Below, piece after piece: positions 23,083 through 38,653 of a stretch of DNA of 64,000 nt. Each line of letters opens with the position of its first letter. Within the stretch, counting starts at the first letter, position 1. Made by a program: the position numbers and the translations under genes. The notes under the pieces were generated by a model. It saw only the letters and a list, made by a program, of their open reading frames with translations. It did not search any database and was not told where the DNA came from. The DNA comes from Euglena gracilis (taxonomy: Eukaryota > Euglenida > Euglenophyceae > Euglenales), in assembly GCA_039621445.1 (NCBI GenBank), contig CP154954.1:62505205-62569204 (forward strand). Reading direction: 5' to 3'.

Positions 23083-24024
23083 CAGGTGGGAACTATAAGA
23101 CCCCCCCCTAGGGGGGGGTCCTAAAATTCACCCCACGATGGCCACGGGTACCCTGGGGTCAGTGAAAGTGTAGGGTTAGGGTGAGGACGGCTGGCCGGAT
23201 TGCGCGCATCCTTCCGGCGCGGGCGCGGCCTTCACCGCTGGCCAAACTGCCCACCAGGGTTCGATATAAGGACAGGTTGGGGGGGGGGGTGGTCCGGACC
23301 CCCCCCTGCGGGCCAGGAGGGGGGGGGGGGGGGGGGGGTGGGTCGGGGGGGGACGCCTCCCGCCACCTAAACAGGTGCGCGGTCAGGGTGGCCGAATTTT
23401 GGCCCGGCGCGAAGCGCCGGGCCGAAAATTTTTGACCCCCCAAAGCGACCAAAAGTGCCATTTTGGGCACTTTTTGGGCAAAAATGTGCCAAAAATGCAA
23501 AAAATTTTCGGCGCGAAGCGCCGGAGGAAAAAAATGACCCTTTTGGGGGGGGGGGGGGTCCCGGGAACCCCCCCGAGGGTCGGTCCGGACCCCCCTGGCA
23601 GGTGGGGGGGGGGTGGTCCGGACCCCCCCCCCCCTGCGGGCCAGGAGGGGGGGGGGGGTGGGGGGGGGACACCCCCCCACCTAAACCATGTACGCCCTCC
23701 TTATATCAAACCCTGCTGCCCACGCATAGCAAGCCCCAGCACCGGCCCGTTCGGGGTCACTCTGTAAGGCCGGAGGGGCGGAATCCCCCTGTGGGGACCG
23801 ACCGTTCGGCGGGCTTTATCTTTTTTTCTCTCTGCCTGTCTGCCGCCTTTGGGAATCGCGCGGTTCCTGGGTTCGGCAGGGGATGCGCATCGCGCGCAGG
23901 CGAAATCCGGCCGGCCGGTCCTCACCCTGACCCTACGCCTTCACTGACCCCAGGGTACCCGTGGCCATCATGGGGAGAACTTTAGGACCCCCCCTAGGGG
24001 GGGGGTCTTATAATTCCCACCTGC
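23083..24024. mobile_element. Fold-back / MITE-like element inserted in microsatellite
   Basis: About 940 bp with terminal inverted repeats: the left end GGCAGGTGGGAACTATAAGA and the reverse complement of the right end (GGCAGGTGGGAATTATAAGA) match, and the arms stay recognisable for about 110 bp (23083-23195 against 23915-24024). A second pair of inverted arms lies inside (about 23236-23276 and 23695-23735), and innermost are two GGCGCGAAGCGCCGG hairpins. A GGTCCGGACC-containing block also occurs twice as a direct repeat (about 23286 and 23611). There is no transposase ORF. It is a non-autonomous inverted-repeat element by structure; the mobilising family is unknown and no clear target-site duplication can be defined in the repetitive flank. 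Confidence 0.72.
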
Positions 24025-24102
24025 CACATATACATACACATATACATATACATGTACATATACATATACATATACATATACATACATATACATATACATA
24101 TG

Positions 24103-24141
<39 letters not shown>

Positions 24142-24202
24142 GTACATATACATATCGATACCGATATCCATATCCATATCCATATCCATATCCATATCCA
24201 GA

Positions 24203-24242
<40 letters not shown>

Positions 24243-24272
24243 TATATATATATATATGTACATATATGTATG
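24025..24272. repeat. (ACATAT)n, (CATATC)n and (TA)n array, right flank
   Basis: Continues the hexamer seen left of the fold-back element, then about six CATATC units (about 24163-24200), then a TA run and ATGTACATAT units. Tyr/Ile/His open frames across it are artefacts. Confidence 0.92.
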
Positions 24273-24344
24273 TATGTATAAAATAAACAGAAACAAATTG
24301 AGGGATGAGGGCAATTAACATTTACAGGCATTATTTAGTCATTT

Positions 24345-24482
24345 TGTGGTTCACTGTGGACACCAAATTTTTTTTGTGGTTCACGTATGGACACCAAAAA
24401 TTTTTTTGTGGTTCACATGTGGACACCAAAAATTTTTTTGTGGTTCACCTGTGGACACCAAAAAACATTTGTGTTTCACATG
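24345..24482. repeat. 33 bp minisatellite, GTGGTTCAC..GTGGACACC unit
   Basis: Four head-to-tail units built on GTGGTTCACCTGTGGACACC plus an A/T run, followed by a degenerate fifth. A second cluster of the same unit lies at 26128-26235, where it ends in a GTGGTTCACACATCTTTTGT hairpin. Confidence 0.88.
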
Positions 24483-24782
24483 TGTGCCGCGGCAAAAATT
24501 CAATTGTGCGCCGCATACATCGCGGAAAAAAAATTGCGCCACGGCGCGCCAAGTGAAAGTCTGAATCCAATGTTGCGGCGCTGTGAATCTTTTCAAAAAA
24601 ATAAGGATTTGACAGTTGGGAAACGTTTCCATTTATCACCGTGGATGACATAACCCCCCCCCCTCTGATAGTGCTGCGGGGCCAATAGAGCTGCGGGTCC
24701 AAATAGTGCTGCACCCCCCGCCGCCGGAGGCGGCCGTCCAACAGTGCTGCAGTGCAATACTACAGGGGCAGGGAGATTTTCC

Positions 24783-25446
24783 GGTCCGGAATAAACCGGA
24801 ATAAACCGGAATAACGAAAACCGAAATAAACTGGAATAAACCGGAATAACTGGAATAAAAGTGCCAGTGAATGGCTTGAAAATTTTGCAAGGCAATGAAG
24901 GTGAAGTTTGAATGAGTGTGAAGGTTTCAAACTCAAACCCCCGTCGTTTCTCCCTCATTTATGAAGCTTTGGCTGTGTTCCCCAGATGGTGCTACACAGG
25001 CGAGGTGATTTTTGGCCCGTTTTGTTCCTTTTTTTTTAGGCTCTGCGATCTGTCCGTGAATAAATTCCGGAATAAACCGGAATAACTGGAATAAGCTGGA
25101 ATAAATCCCCGGAATAAACTTTTCGGCCGACCGGAATATCTCCCTGCCTCTGAATATTATTTGGGGGGGGGGTTAGCACGAATGGCGATTCCCCAGGGAG
25201 TTCGGCGTTTGATTGAGGAGGCCAAACAGTGATTGGGTCCACATCCTCCACCGTTGTGAATCGTGTATGGGGGCTCCGGCTTCACACCCAAACCAGCGTC
25301 TGAAACGCCGGTTCGGGCAGGAAATTTCCTGCCCGAACCGGCGTCCCAGACACCGGTTCGGGCGTGAGCATGTCCGTGAATAAATTCCGGAATAAACCGG
25401 AATAACTGGAATCGCTGGAATAAATCCCCGGAATAACTTTTCGGCC
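24783..25446. repeat. CCGGAATAA decamer-type repeats in three clusters
   Basis: Short tandem CCGGAATAAA / CTGGAATAA units occur at about 24783-24858, 25062-25137 and 25385-25440. The last two clusters share a longer unit starting GTCCGTGAATAAATTCCGG and ending CTTTTCGGCC, so they are diverged copies of one block. Confidence 0.8.
25305..25344. repeat. Perfect 40 bp palindrome, GGTTCGGGC family
   Basis: Both arms are ACGCCGGTTCGGGCAGGAAA read outward from an AAATTT centre. The upstream context GGGCTC(C/T)GGCTTCAC is shared with a second member at 29667-29696 (30 bp perfect palindrome) and a related imperfect palindrome lies at about 30873-30917. Confidence 0.9.
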
Positions 25447-25606
25447 GGTTTGGGGGGGTTTTGTGCAATAATTTCCTTTTAGCCAATTTTGGGGAACCAA
25501 AAAATAAAAAGTGCAAAGTGCCAAGAAAGTGTCCCAAGGGTTTGTAGTTTTCGGGCGTGAAGAAACTTCTGACCAAAAGGTGTCGACCAGAGGGGTATTG
25601 GCGGTT

Positions 25607-25932
25607 TGGGGCAGGTCGCCAATTTTCAGAGCGGTGTGCAGTGTGGCTGAGTTCTGAGGGTACCAAGCGAAAGGTCTCGAGGAGAGCTTTCAACCAATTT
25701 TTGGGGGGGAATTTCTGCAAATAGAAAATACATGCAAGCAGTGGCTGGCATCTAAGGCCATCTGCTGGAATCCCTTGAGAAGAGTTTTTGATCAAGGAGC
25801 AACATGGCAGGTGAAACATTTGAATTTCGAAGAAAACAGGGTCGGAACATGCGATCGCCAATTTTCAGAGCGGTGTGCAGTGTGGCTGAGTTCTGAGGGT
25901 ACCAAGCGAAAGGTCTCGAGGAGAGCTTTCAA
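25607..25932. repeat. Direct repeat, about 80 bp, two local copies
   Basis: The block beginning CGCCAATTTTCAGAGCGG and ending CTCGAGGAGAGCTTTCAA occurs at 25607-25692 and almost identically at 25857-25932. A more diverged copy lies at about 30475-30547, linking the 25 kb and 30 kb regions. Confidence 0.85.
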
Positions 25933-26127
25933 TTGACATGCTGTATGGTTCCTGAGGTGTGGGATTTGGCAAATTAATATGTCAAAACTTGGAATACACG
26001 ACCGCTGAAAATAAGAGCTATGTGCATTATGGTTTACTTCTGTGGACATTTGTCAAAAGCCCTTGAGAAGTCTACAATCTAAGGTCCCCAATGTGGCTGA
26101 GGTGTCTGCAGATCAATCAAAAAATTT

Positions 26128-26241
26128 TGTGGACACCAAATATTTTTTTTGGTTCACCTGTGGACACCAAAGTTTTTTTTTGTGGTTCACCTGTGGACAC
26201 CAAAAAAAAATTTGTGGTTCACACATCTTTTGTGAACCACA
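26128..26241. repeat. Second cluster of GTGGACACC minisatellite
   Basis: Three units of the same minisatellite as at 24345-24482, ending in inverted GTGGTTCAC / GTGAACCAC words that can form a small hairpin. Confidence 0.85.
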
Positions 26242-27164
26242 CTAAATGAATGTCTGGTCAGGTCAGTCAGCAGCCTTTTTCCAGCCAGTCCAAATTTTCC
26301 AGCCTTTGAGTTGGACCCCCTGGGGGGGGGGGGTTATACAAAAGGCCCTGGACATGGTAGAAATCATGTAAAATTTGCACCAAAAAAGGATTACAACTCT
26401 CGGAAAACATATTTGGGGCATCAAATCGGCTGCTGGGCTGGACCCGGCTAGCACTCAACAAAAAAAATCAAACCAGGCAAAAGCGCTGGGTTTGATTTAT
26501 TTACCCAAAACTTTGAGGGGGAAAACAAAAAAAAAACTCTCAAAAATGGCCATTTTTGACCTTTTTTTAACCAGCTGGCTGCCCCCCCCCCCAGGAATGC
26601 CAAGGAAATCCCCTCCCCCAGGCAATTTTGCTTGATCGGCCGGACAGGGAATTCGGTGGTACCAGTGATGGAATCAGACCCCACACCTTGGGCCAGTGTG
26701 CCGGGGGGGGGGGTAACAAGAGGAGGATGCTCAAGCTTGAACGGTTGAGCTCGAGAAGCCTCGAACATTTTTGAGCCCCCGCAGGGTGGCTTCAAAAGCA
26801 TCCCCAAATGATCGCAAACAATTTTGCTCACGAGCATCCTCGAGTGACTTGTAACGTCCTTTGAGGATGCTCTCAGCATCCTTTGTTTGGATATCCTCCT
26901 GCTCTCTCCGAGTGTTCAACTGGTTGATGTCATATGGATTCTCCAACCTTTTTTTTTGGAAGGAGTCGTTTTGGTGCCTCACCCCAACGATCCAAAGATT
27001 TGCCAAAGCCGGAAGTTGAGTTGAGTTGTTCTGTTTTTGCAGCCACCCACCTCAAGCCTGACCCCCCCCCCCCCCCGGGTATTCCAGGTCAAGAACGCCA
27101 ATACCTCAAAAGCATGTGTTGGTTTGTGTTCGACTCGGCAAGTGCACCGCTTGGTCCGCTGCAG

Positions 27165-27299
27165 AGGCAGCCTGACGAGAAGACGTCCACCATCCAGGAG
27201 CGTCGGGCGCGGCTGCAAACCATCCTACAGCGGCATCGGTCCGACCTCGCGACCTCATACCGCCCGCCGACGGAGGATACGGCTTGCGGCGTTGCCCGG
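27165..27299 (+). CDS. Isolated coding exon, unknown gene
   Basis: A 135-base, 45-codon open segment between an acceptor (GTCCGCTGCAG ending 27164) and a donor (GTGTCG from 27300). The peptide is charged and helical-looking (KTSTIQERRARLQTILQRHR, then SYRPPTEDTA). Composition matches host exons elsewhere in the window and not the flanking repeats. No family recognised; neighbouring exons were not found, partly because a large microsatellite follows. Confidence 0.42.
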
Positions 27300-27344
27300 G
27301 TGTCGTTGCATATGTTTTTTTGTTTCCACGCTTGTTTGGTCTTA

Positions 27345-27355
27345 TATGTATATGC

Positions 27356-27410
<55 letters not shown>

Positions 27411-27420
27411 CATGTATACG
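27345..27420. repeat. (TATATG)n microsatellite
   Basis: Hexamer ATGTAT/TATATG units; same class as the ATACAT arrays at 23-24 kb in the opposite orientation. Confidence 0.9.
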
Positions 27421-27476
27421 TATCTGTGTATGTATATGTGCATTCATATGAGCATGCATGCAAGCACACATGTATA

Positions 27477-28194
27477 TGTGTGTATGTATGTATGTTTGTC
27501 TGTATGTTTGTATGTTTGTCTGTCTGTCTGGATGTATGTATGTATGTATGTATGTATGTATGTATGTATGTATGTATGTATGTATGTATGTATGTATGTA
27601 TGTATGTATGTATGTATGTATGTATGTATGTATGTATGTATGTATGTATGTATGTATGTATGTATGTATGTATGTATGTATGTATGTATGTATGTGTGTA
27701 TGTATGTATGTATGTATGTTTGTATGTATGTATGCATGCATGCATGCATGCATGTATGTATTTATGTATGTATGTATGTATGTATGTATGTATGTATGTA
27801 TGTATGTATGTATGTATGTATGTATGTATGTATGTATGTATTTATGTATGTATGTATGTGTGTATGTATGTATGTATGTATGTATGTATGTATGTATGTA
27901 TGTATTTATGTATGTATGTATGTGTGTATGTATGTATGTATGTATGTTTGTATGTATGTATGCATGCATGCATGCATGCATGCATGTATGTATGTATTTA
28001 TGTATGTATGTATGTATGTATGTATGTATGTATGTATGTATGTATGTATGTATGTATGTATGTATGTATGTATGTATGTATGTATGTATGTATGTATGTA
28101 TGTATGTATGTATGTATGTATGTATGTATGTATGTATGTATGTATGTATGTATGTATGTATGTATGTATGTATGTATGTATGTATGTATGTATG
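27477..28194. repeat. (TATG)n tetranucleotide array, about 720 bp
   Basis: Nearly pure TATG/ATGT repeats. A 12-base period in all three frames gives Met-Tyr-Val-Cys on one strand and Ile-His-Thr-Tyr on the other, which explains open frames of 300-500 codons; these are not genes. Variant blocks with ATGC (about 27730-27752 and 27958-27985) and shared flanking variants suggest an internal duplication of about 230 bp. Confidence 0.97.
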
Positions 28195-28930
28195 GGGGGG
28201 GGTGATTATCAAATGGCAGCTGCCCAGTGTTTGGCCGGGGGGAGGGGGCAGGGTATGGTCTTCAACCAACCTTCATCCACCCACTCTCGAAAACCCACCC
28301 TCCCGCCTCACTCTGCCCTACATGGGGGCCCTTGGGGGTGTGGTTCACAGGCTTCTTTAAACTCTTTCTCGGGGGGGGGGGAGACTGCCTTGTGCTGTGG
28401 GAGGCCTGCCAATACTCGATTTGGCATCCCGGTGCTGAAACGGCCATTTTCGCCCCGGGTGGGGGGGTTCCAACAGGGTCGAAGATGCCTTGGCCCTCTG
28501 CCGGCCCATCCCTGGATAAATAGATAAGCCCTTAAAAAGAAGCCTGCTGCGTTAAGTGAACCATGTGAATCCATGTTCAGGTCACCCCCAACACAGGAAT
28601 TTTGGGGACCATTTGCAACAGGTTTGGGGTGCAATGGGTTGGTAAGAGGACTATTTCTCCAGAGGGAGAAGGCAGTTCTTGTGCAAGGCTGACATACAAG
28701 AATTTCTTGTGGAAAGTTCACATGGGAGGTCCCGCAGTCACCCCCCCCCCAGGACATGAATCAAGGCAAAACTTGAAGCTGGGCAAACATAGGTAAACGT
28801 GCGGGGGGGGGGGGGGGCTGGATTGCCAAACTCACACTCTCAACTTGCTGGAAATGGAAATGCAGCACATTTTGGAAAACACTCAAACGTTTAATGGTGA
28901 GATTTCTCACAGGACACCACGTCTCACATT

Positions 28931-29122
28931 TCACACTATACACCACTTGGGGAATCCAACACTGAGTGCGGAGGACACCGGGCTGGGGACCATCACGGGG
29001 TCGTAGTCCGACAGGGGGCTGGCGGTGAGCTCTACAATTGGAGGGGAGGCTGAGGCCCGGCGAGTGGGACCGGTGAGGGGGCGCTGCCCTTTTTGACGGC
29101 ATGGCCCGCAATGCGATTTGGT
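28931..29122 (-). CDS. Candidate 3'-terminal exon, minus-strand gene
   Basis: On the minus strand an acceptor (CAACCCCCAG) is followed by an open segment ending at a stop near 28931. The peptide is Ser/Pro/Thr-rich with a natural composition (RRASASPPIVELTASPLSDY, then DPVMVPSPVSS). A second minus-strand block with similar Ser/Pro composition lies at about 31850-32027, so both may belong to one gene. No family recognised. Confidence 0.33.
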   Translation of the reverse strand, partial: TKSHCGPCRQKGQRPLTGPTRRASASPPIVELTASPLSDYDPVMVPSPVSSALSVGFPKWCIV

Positions 29123-29666
29123 CTGGGGGTTGTCGTTGTTGGAAATCACTATTGGTGAATAAAAAAGAATTAGCACCTTGCCGAGAAAATCAGCAAACCA
29201 AAAGCGAACGGAGCGGGAGGGTACGAAATGAAAACAAACAGGCTCATTTCTGGGAAAGGAGGTGAAACAAAAGAACAAGGAACTGAACAATGTGTGCCTC
29301 ATTTGCCAATGCCATCTGCCAACTTTTTGAGGACTGCATTGAGGAACTTTACTTAAAGGCAGGAAAATTTGGGGAATTTGGGCTGGTGCAGCTGGAAAAA
29401 GGCCACTGGCGAACCTCCCGCACACACTTCCAACCCCCCCCCCCGAAGGTGCTCCTGGGATGGAATTGTATCCGGTGCAAAAAAAAAAAACCGCAAACCG
29501 GATGCTAAAATAAACAGCAAAACAGCAAGGCCGCCAAAAAACTAAATTGTGAAACAGCAGAAAAAGACACAAAAAAATCAAATTCTGCAACAAGCGGCCA
29601 CATCAAGAACACTGAAACCGTGTATTAGGGCTCTGGCTTCACGCCCAAGCCGGCGTTCAGGACGCT

Positions 29667-29696
29667 GGTTCGGCGCAGAAATTTCTGCGCCGAACC
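29667..29696. repeat. Perfect 30 bp palindrome
   Basis: Arms GGTTCGGCGCAGAAA around a TTT/AAA centre. Member of the same palindrome family as 25305-25344, with the same preceding GGCTTCACGCCCAA context. Confidence 0.9.
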
Positions 29697-30872
29697 GGTG
29701 TCCAATTCGCCGTTTCGGGCGGAAAGCCAGCCTCTGGGGGTCCCAAAATGGAAAGTGCCAAAAAAGCGTCCAAAATGGTCAGTAGACATGTGGCAATCAT
29801 ACCTGAGCAGTTTTTGGGGGGTATTTGACCAGAAATTGGGGTATTTTGTGCAATAATTTCCATTTGGCCAAATTTGGCGAATTTCTGAAATAGAATACCA
29901 TGCAGCACGGCTGAAATCTAAGGCCATCTGCGGAAAGCCCTTGAGAAGAGCTGTCGATCAAGAGGCCAGGGTTGTTTGGGGAACCAATCTTCGGTTAATC
30001 GACCCCCCCCCTCGGTTAATCGATCGACCAAGGCCCAATCGGTTAATGTAAATCCCCCGCCCCCGTCGGGGCCCGAGGTTCATCCGAACAAAGAGCAGAG
30101 CATGTACAGACTGCTCTGACAGCCGGTTTCGCAAATCACTGTGCAAGAGCTTGAGATGGCCCGTAGAATGACTTACCTGCTTATGGGAAAACAACGTACC
30201 CCCTGCCGATCACAATCAGCACCATTGGGGGGGGGGTCCGTGCCGTGCCCAAGGGGAGAAAATCTGGGGCCTTGGCATTGTTGGGAAATAAACAGATCCG
30301 ATGGAATTTTTCTGCTTCCCGCTTGTGCACGCCATTAATCGGTAAATCGATCGAGGACCCCAGTTAACCACGGTTAATCGACCAGTTTGCAAAATGTCCG
30401 GTTAACTCATCAACCCAACATGGCAGGTGAACAGTGGATTTTGGAATTTGCTAAAAGGGTCGGAACATGCGATCGGCGATTTTCAGGGCGCTGTACAATG
30501 TGGCTGGGTTCTGAGGGTACCAAGCGAAAGGTCTTGGGGGGAGCTTTTGATTGATATGCTTGCATGGCACCTGAGGTGTGGGATTTCACAAATTAAGATG
30601 TCAAATTTTGGAATACACAATCGCTGAAAATAAGCGCTGTGTGCAGCATGGCTGAATCCTGTGGCCATCTGTCAAAATCCCTTGAGAAGAGCTTTCCATC
30701 GATGGATAACAGGGCATCAGACATGCGACAACTTCAATCGGCCGATCGACATGGCCATGCGCAAAGGAGGTCAAAAATGCCCCCAAAAAGTTCCAAAAAT
30801 GGGTATTTGGGAGAAATTGGCTGTGGTTCCTTGAACGCTGGTTCGGGCGCGAAGCCAGAGCCCCTTTCAACA

Positions 30873-30917
30873 ACTCAGAACGCCGGTTCGGGTGGCAGCC
30901 CAAACCGGCGTTCTGAG
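30873..30917. repeat. Imperfect palindrome, GGTTCGGG family
   Basis: Arms read CTCAGAACGCCGGTTCGGG and its near reverse complement around GTGGCA. Third member of the family at 25.3 and 29.7 kb. Confidence 0.8.
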
Positions 30918-31849
30918 CCACAGTTTCACGCCCGAACCGGCATTCTGGACACAGTTTTTGTATCAGAAAATTGGCTGGATTGGCCCAAGCCAGAACCTGA
31001 AAACATCCCCAACCCCAGGTTGGATTCCGAAGGTTGGTTGGTCAGTTGTGGATTAAGGACAAAGATAACCACCGACGTCTTCGCACCTCGGGCACCTTGG
31101 CCCAACCCTGGACGGGTGAAAGTGCCCCCCCCCCGCCTGTCAATAGCACCGACCTCTTGGAGTGAGGTACAACCTTCCAGTGGGGTCTGTGGCTGGAAAA
31201 AAGCTGTTGGCTGGCCCCTACTGCCAATTTTGCGCTAAGCTGGGCATGGTTGCGGGGCGGGCTGAGTGAGTGTGGCTGGGAATGTGCGGCCAATGTTGCC
31301 GCACGCCTTCACCACTGCTGGTGCCTTAGCTGATGAAGGTACCACACAGCCCATCCCCCCCCCCCCCACAACGCAAACATGCTGGTGAGCTAAGTTGTTG
31401 GGGGGGTCCCAAACCTTCAGGTTGGAATGCTTATTGACTTTTTCTGAGAGCAAGGAATTTCTTAAGAACCGTAGGGGACCATCCAGCAAGCTGGATAAGG
31501 GGGTTGGCTGGAAAAAAAGGTGCTGGCGTTCCAGGGGAGTCCGGGAGAGGGGGGTCCTAATGCCAGACAGGCAAAAAAAGCCTAAATCCAGCTGAAAACT
31601 CAAAAAAAGTTTCAAGGGTGAACATTTGTTGGCATTTTTTTGAGATCTCTTTAAAAAAAAATTTCGGCCGATTGGGAGCTGCTGGCTGGTGGAAAAAGAA
31701 AACACAATGGCTGTTGGATGCCTCTCCAGGCTGAAGAGAAATTCCTGACCAGCCAAATAAATTTTGTTGACTTTTTTTTATTTTTTTACTATTTTTTTTA
31801 CTATATTTTTTATTGTTACTCCCAGAAAAATTCAAGCTTTGCCCACACC

Positions 31850-32027
31850 TTGCAACAGGGAGGTGGGGTGCGGGCGGAGGGCAGCAGCCGGGGAGAGTCT
31901 CCCGCGTCGGCAGGGAGGCGCGGGGAGCGGCTGAGGGGCAGGGTCACAATTTGGTCGGCGGGGGGCAGGGAGCTGCTGTCAACGGACAACGTCGGGCATC
32001 CGGTCAAGGTAATGCAGTGTCTAAGGT
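31850..32027 (-). other. Candidate exon, strand ambiguous
   Basis: GC-rich block. On the minus strand it runs from an acceptor-like CTGTTGGACCTTAG to a donor (CAAG before GTGTGG) and encodes a Ser/Pro/Leu-rich peptide (TLSVDSSSLPPADQIVTLPL). On the plus strand 31859-32008 also has good splice ends (GCAACAG and CAAG before GTAATG) and encodes a Gly/Arg-rich peptide. I prefer minus because of its composition and the neighbouring minus exon. Confidence 0.3.
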
Positions 32028-37035
<5,008 letters not shown>

Positions 37036-37036
37036 G

Positions 37037-37512
37037 AACGAATTTTGCAAAATTTCAATGAGTTCAAATATTGTGCGGACCATTTAAATATTTTGGATGT
37101 GGGTCCATCCAGAATGTTGGCAAGAGACGGTTTCGATTTTGGTGATTTAGCCCCCATTGTTTGCCGTTTTCATTGACAGAATGCTTTTGCTCCCTACACA
37201 CATCAACTCCACATTTGCGGAATAATGGGGTGTCTTGGAAGTGGGGGTGTCAAGGAAGTGGCTTAATGGTGGCGAAACGAATTTTGCAAAATTTCAATGA
37301 GTTCAAATATTGTGCGGACCATTTAAATATTTTGGATGTGGGTCCATCCAGAATGTTGGCAAGAGACGGTTTCGATTTTGGTGATTTAGCCCCCATTGTT
37401 TGCCGTTTTCATTGACAGAATGCTTTTGCTCCCTACACACATCAACTCCACATTTGCGGAATAATGGGGTGTCTTGGAAGTGGGGGTGTCAAGGAAGTGG
37501 CTTAATGGTGGC
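37037..37512. repeat. 239 bp tandem duplication
   Basis: The block 37037-37273 is repeated at 37276-37512 with an offset of 239 bases and no difference that I can see. Each copy keeps an open reading stretch (FNEFKYCADHLNILDVGPSR), but it has no recognised homology. The identity implies a very recent event or an assembly artefact. Confidence 0.95.
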
Positions 37513-37657
37513 ATTTGTACACATCATCTTCTTTAAGAAAAGGGAAAAAACCGTCGATCAGGAAAAAAAGGTTTAAAGTTTTTGATACCATCAGGATAAA
37601 GCATTCTGTTGCTAATATGCAATGAAAAAAATTCCACATGATGTGCTTGTGTCACAG

Positions 37658-37726
37658 GATATTGGTGCAAGTCTGGTTGACGAGTTCCAGGCGATTCGGA
37701 TGCGTTTGACTTTTCTTGAAGGACTG
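37658..37726 (+). CDS. Isolated 23-codon exon, unknown gene
   Basis: A 69-base open segment lies between a strong acceptor (CTTGTGTCACAG ending 37657) and a canonical donor (GTGAGC from 37727). It encodes an amphipathic peptide with DEFQAIRMRLTFLEGL, in phase 0-0. No family recognised and no neighbouring exon found. Confidence 0.4.
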
Positions 37727-38530
37727 GTGAGCAATTTTACTGCAAACTGTAAACCGTAACTTCTTGCACCTTGCACAGCTATTTTTCATTGCGTTCTTGC
37801 AGTGTTGCATGTTTGGGAATGTGCTTTCAGGTGTCGAACTTTGGAGGCAGTGTGCAGTGGTGCTAAGGTGTGATTTCTCCAGTGCTTTAATTAATTATTA
37901 GTCTTCAAAGCCCCAACCAACCCAAAATCCCCTCAGAGAATGAGACCTCAGGTCTGCTTTTTGGGATTTTTGGGGGGTTCTCCTTTTTTCATTTTTGTTG
38001 AAAGGTTCGGCCTCTAAAAGCTTGCTGAGGAAGAAATCCATCCAAAAGGCATTCGCGAATGTGCAAAATTGTGCCAACCCCTGAACCCCTTAAGGGAATA
38101 CCAAACCCCCCCCCTTATTTGACCCCCCCCCCCTTAATTGAGCATTTGGGTCTGGGGAAGAAAAAATTTTAGGCGCCGAAAATTTTTTTGGTCCTCTCTC
38201 AAAGCCAATTTTTCGACCCCCCTTAATTGACCCTCCCTTGATTGAGCAGGGAGGAGGGGGATCAACCAAGCTTACAGGAGTGCCGGGATTGGCCATGGAA
38301 CCCACGCTGCCACTGGCCCTTCGTGAATATAAATTTTTGTGAAACAAAATTGCAGCGCCGAGCAGCCCTCGAAGCAGTAGGGACGCAAGAACAGTTGACC
38401 CCCAGACTTTTTTCATTTTCGACCATTTCTGGCCACTTTCGGCCATAATCGGGGTTGGATTACCTGAAATTCCGGTTTATACCAACAATGATTTTGATCA
38501 TCCATGGACGCGAAAGCAGTTTTGGGCAAC

Positions 38531-38565
38531 GACCATTCGGGCTCCGCACTGCGAGATGGTGAGGT
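38531..38565. repeat. DIRS split repeat A1 (outer end)
   Basis: 35 bases starting GACCATTCGGGCTCCGCACT, identical to A2 at 38942-38976. It forms the 3' outer end of the minus-strand element. Confidence 0.93.
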
Positions 38566-38585
38566 CCTGCTTTCTTTGCCGGCTG

Positions 38586-38653
38586 TTCTGTTCTGGTGTG
38601 TTTGTGCGTGCACGGGGGGTGCTTCTTACTGCGCCTTTGTTGCCGGAGTTGGC
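38586..38653. repeat. DIRS inverted repeat, 3' side
   Basis: 68 bases starting TTCTGTTCTGGTGTGTTTGT; the reverse complement of 43021-43087 with a few substitutions and one gap. Confidence 0.92.

Noticed and set aside
23961-24331. Tyr/Ile/His repeat ORFs on both strands
   Set aside because: Artefacts of ACATAT and TA arrays.
24345-24482. CRISPR-like array
   Set aside because: Units are contiguous with A/T-run differences and no unique spacers; this is a minisatellite in a eukaryotic genome.
26934-28527. Open frames of 300-500 codons on both strands
   Set aside because: They come from the TATG tetranucleotide array, whose 12-base period keeps frames open as Met-Tyr-Val-Cys or Ile-His-Thr-Tyr repeats.
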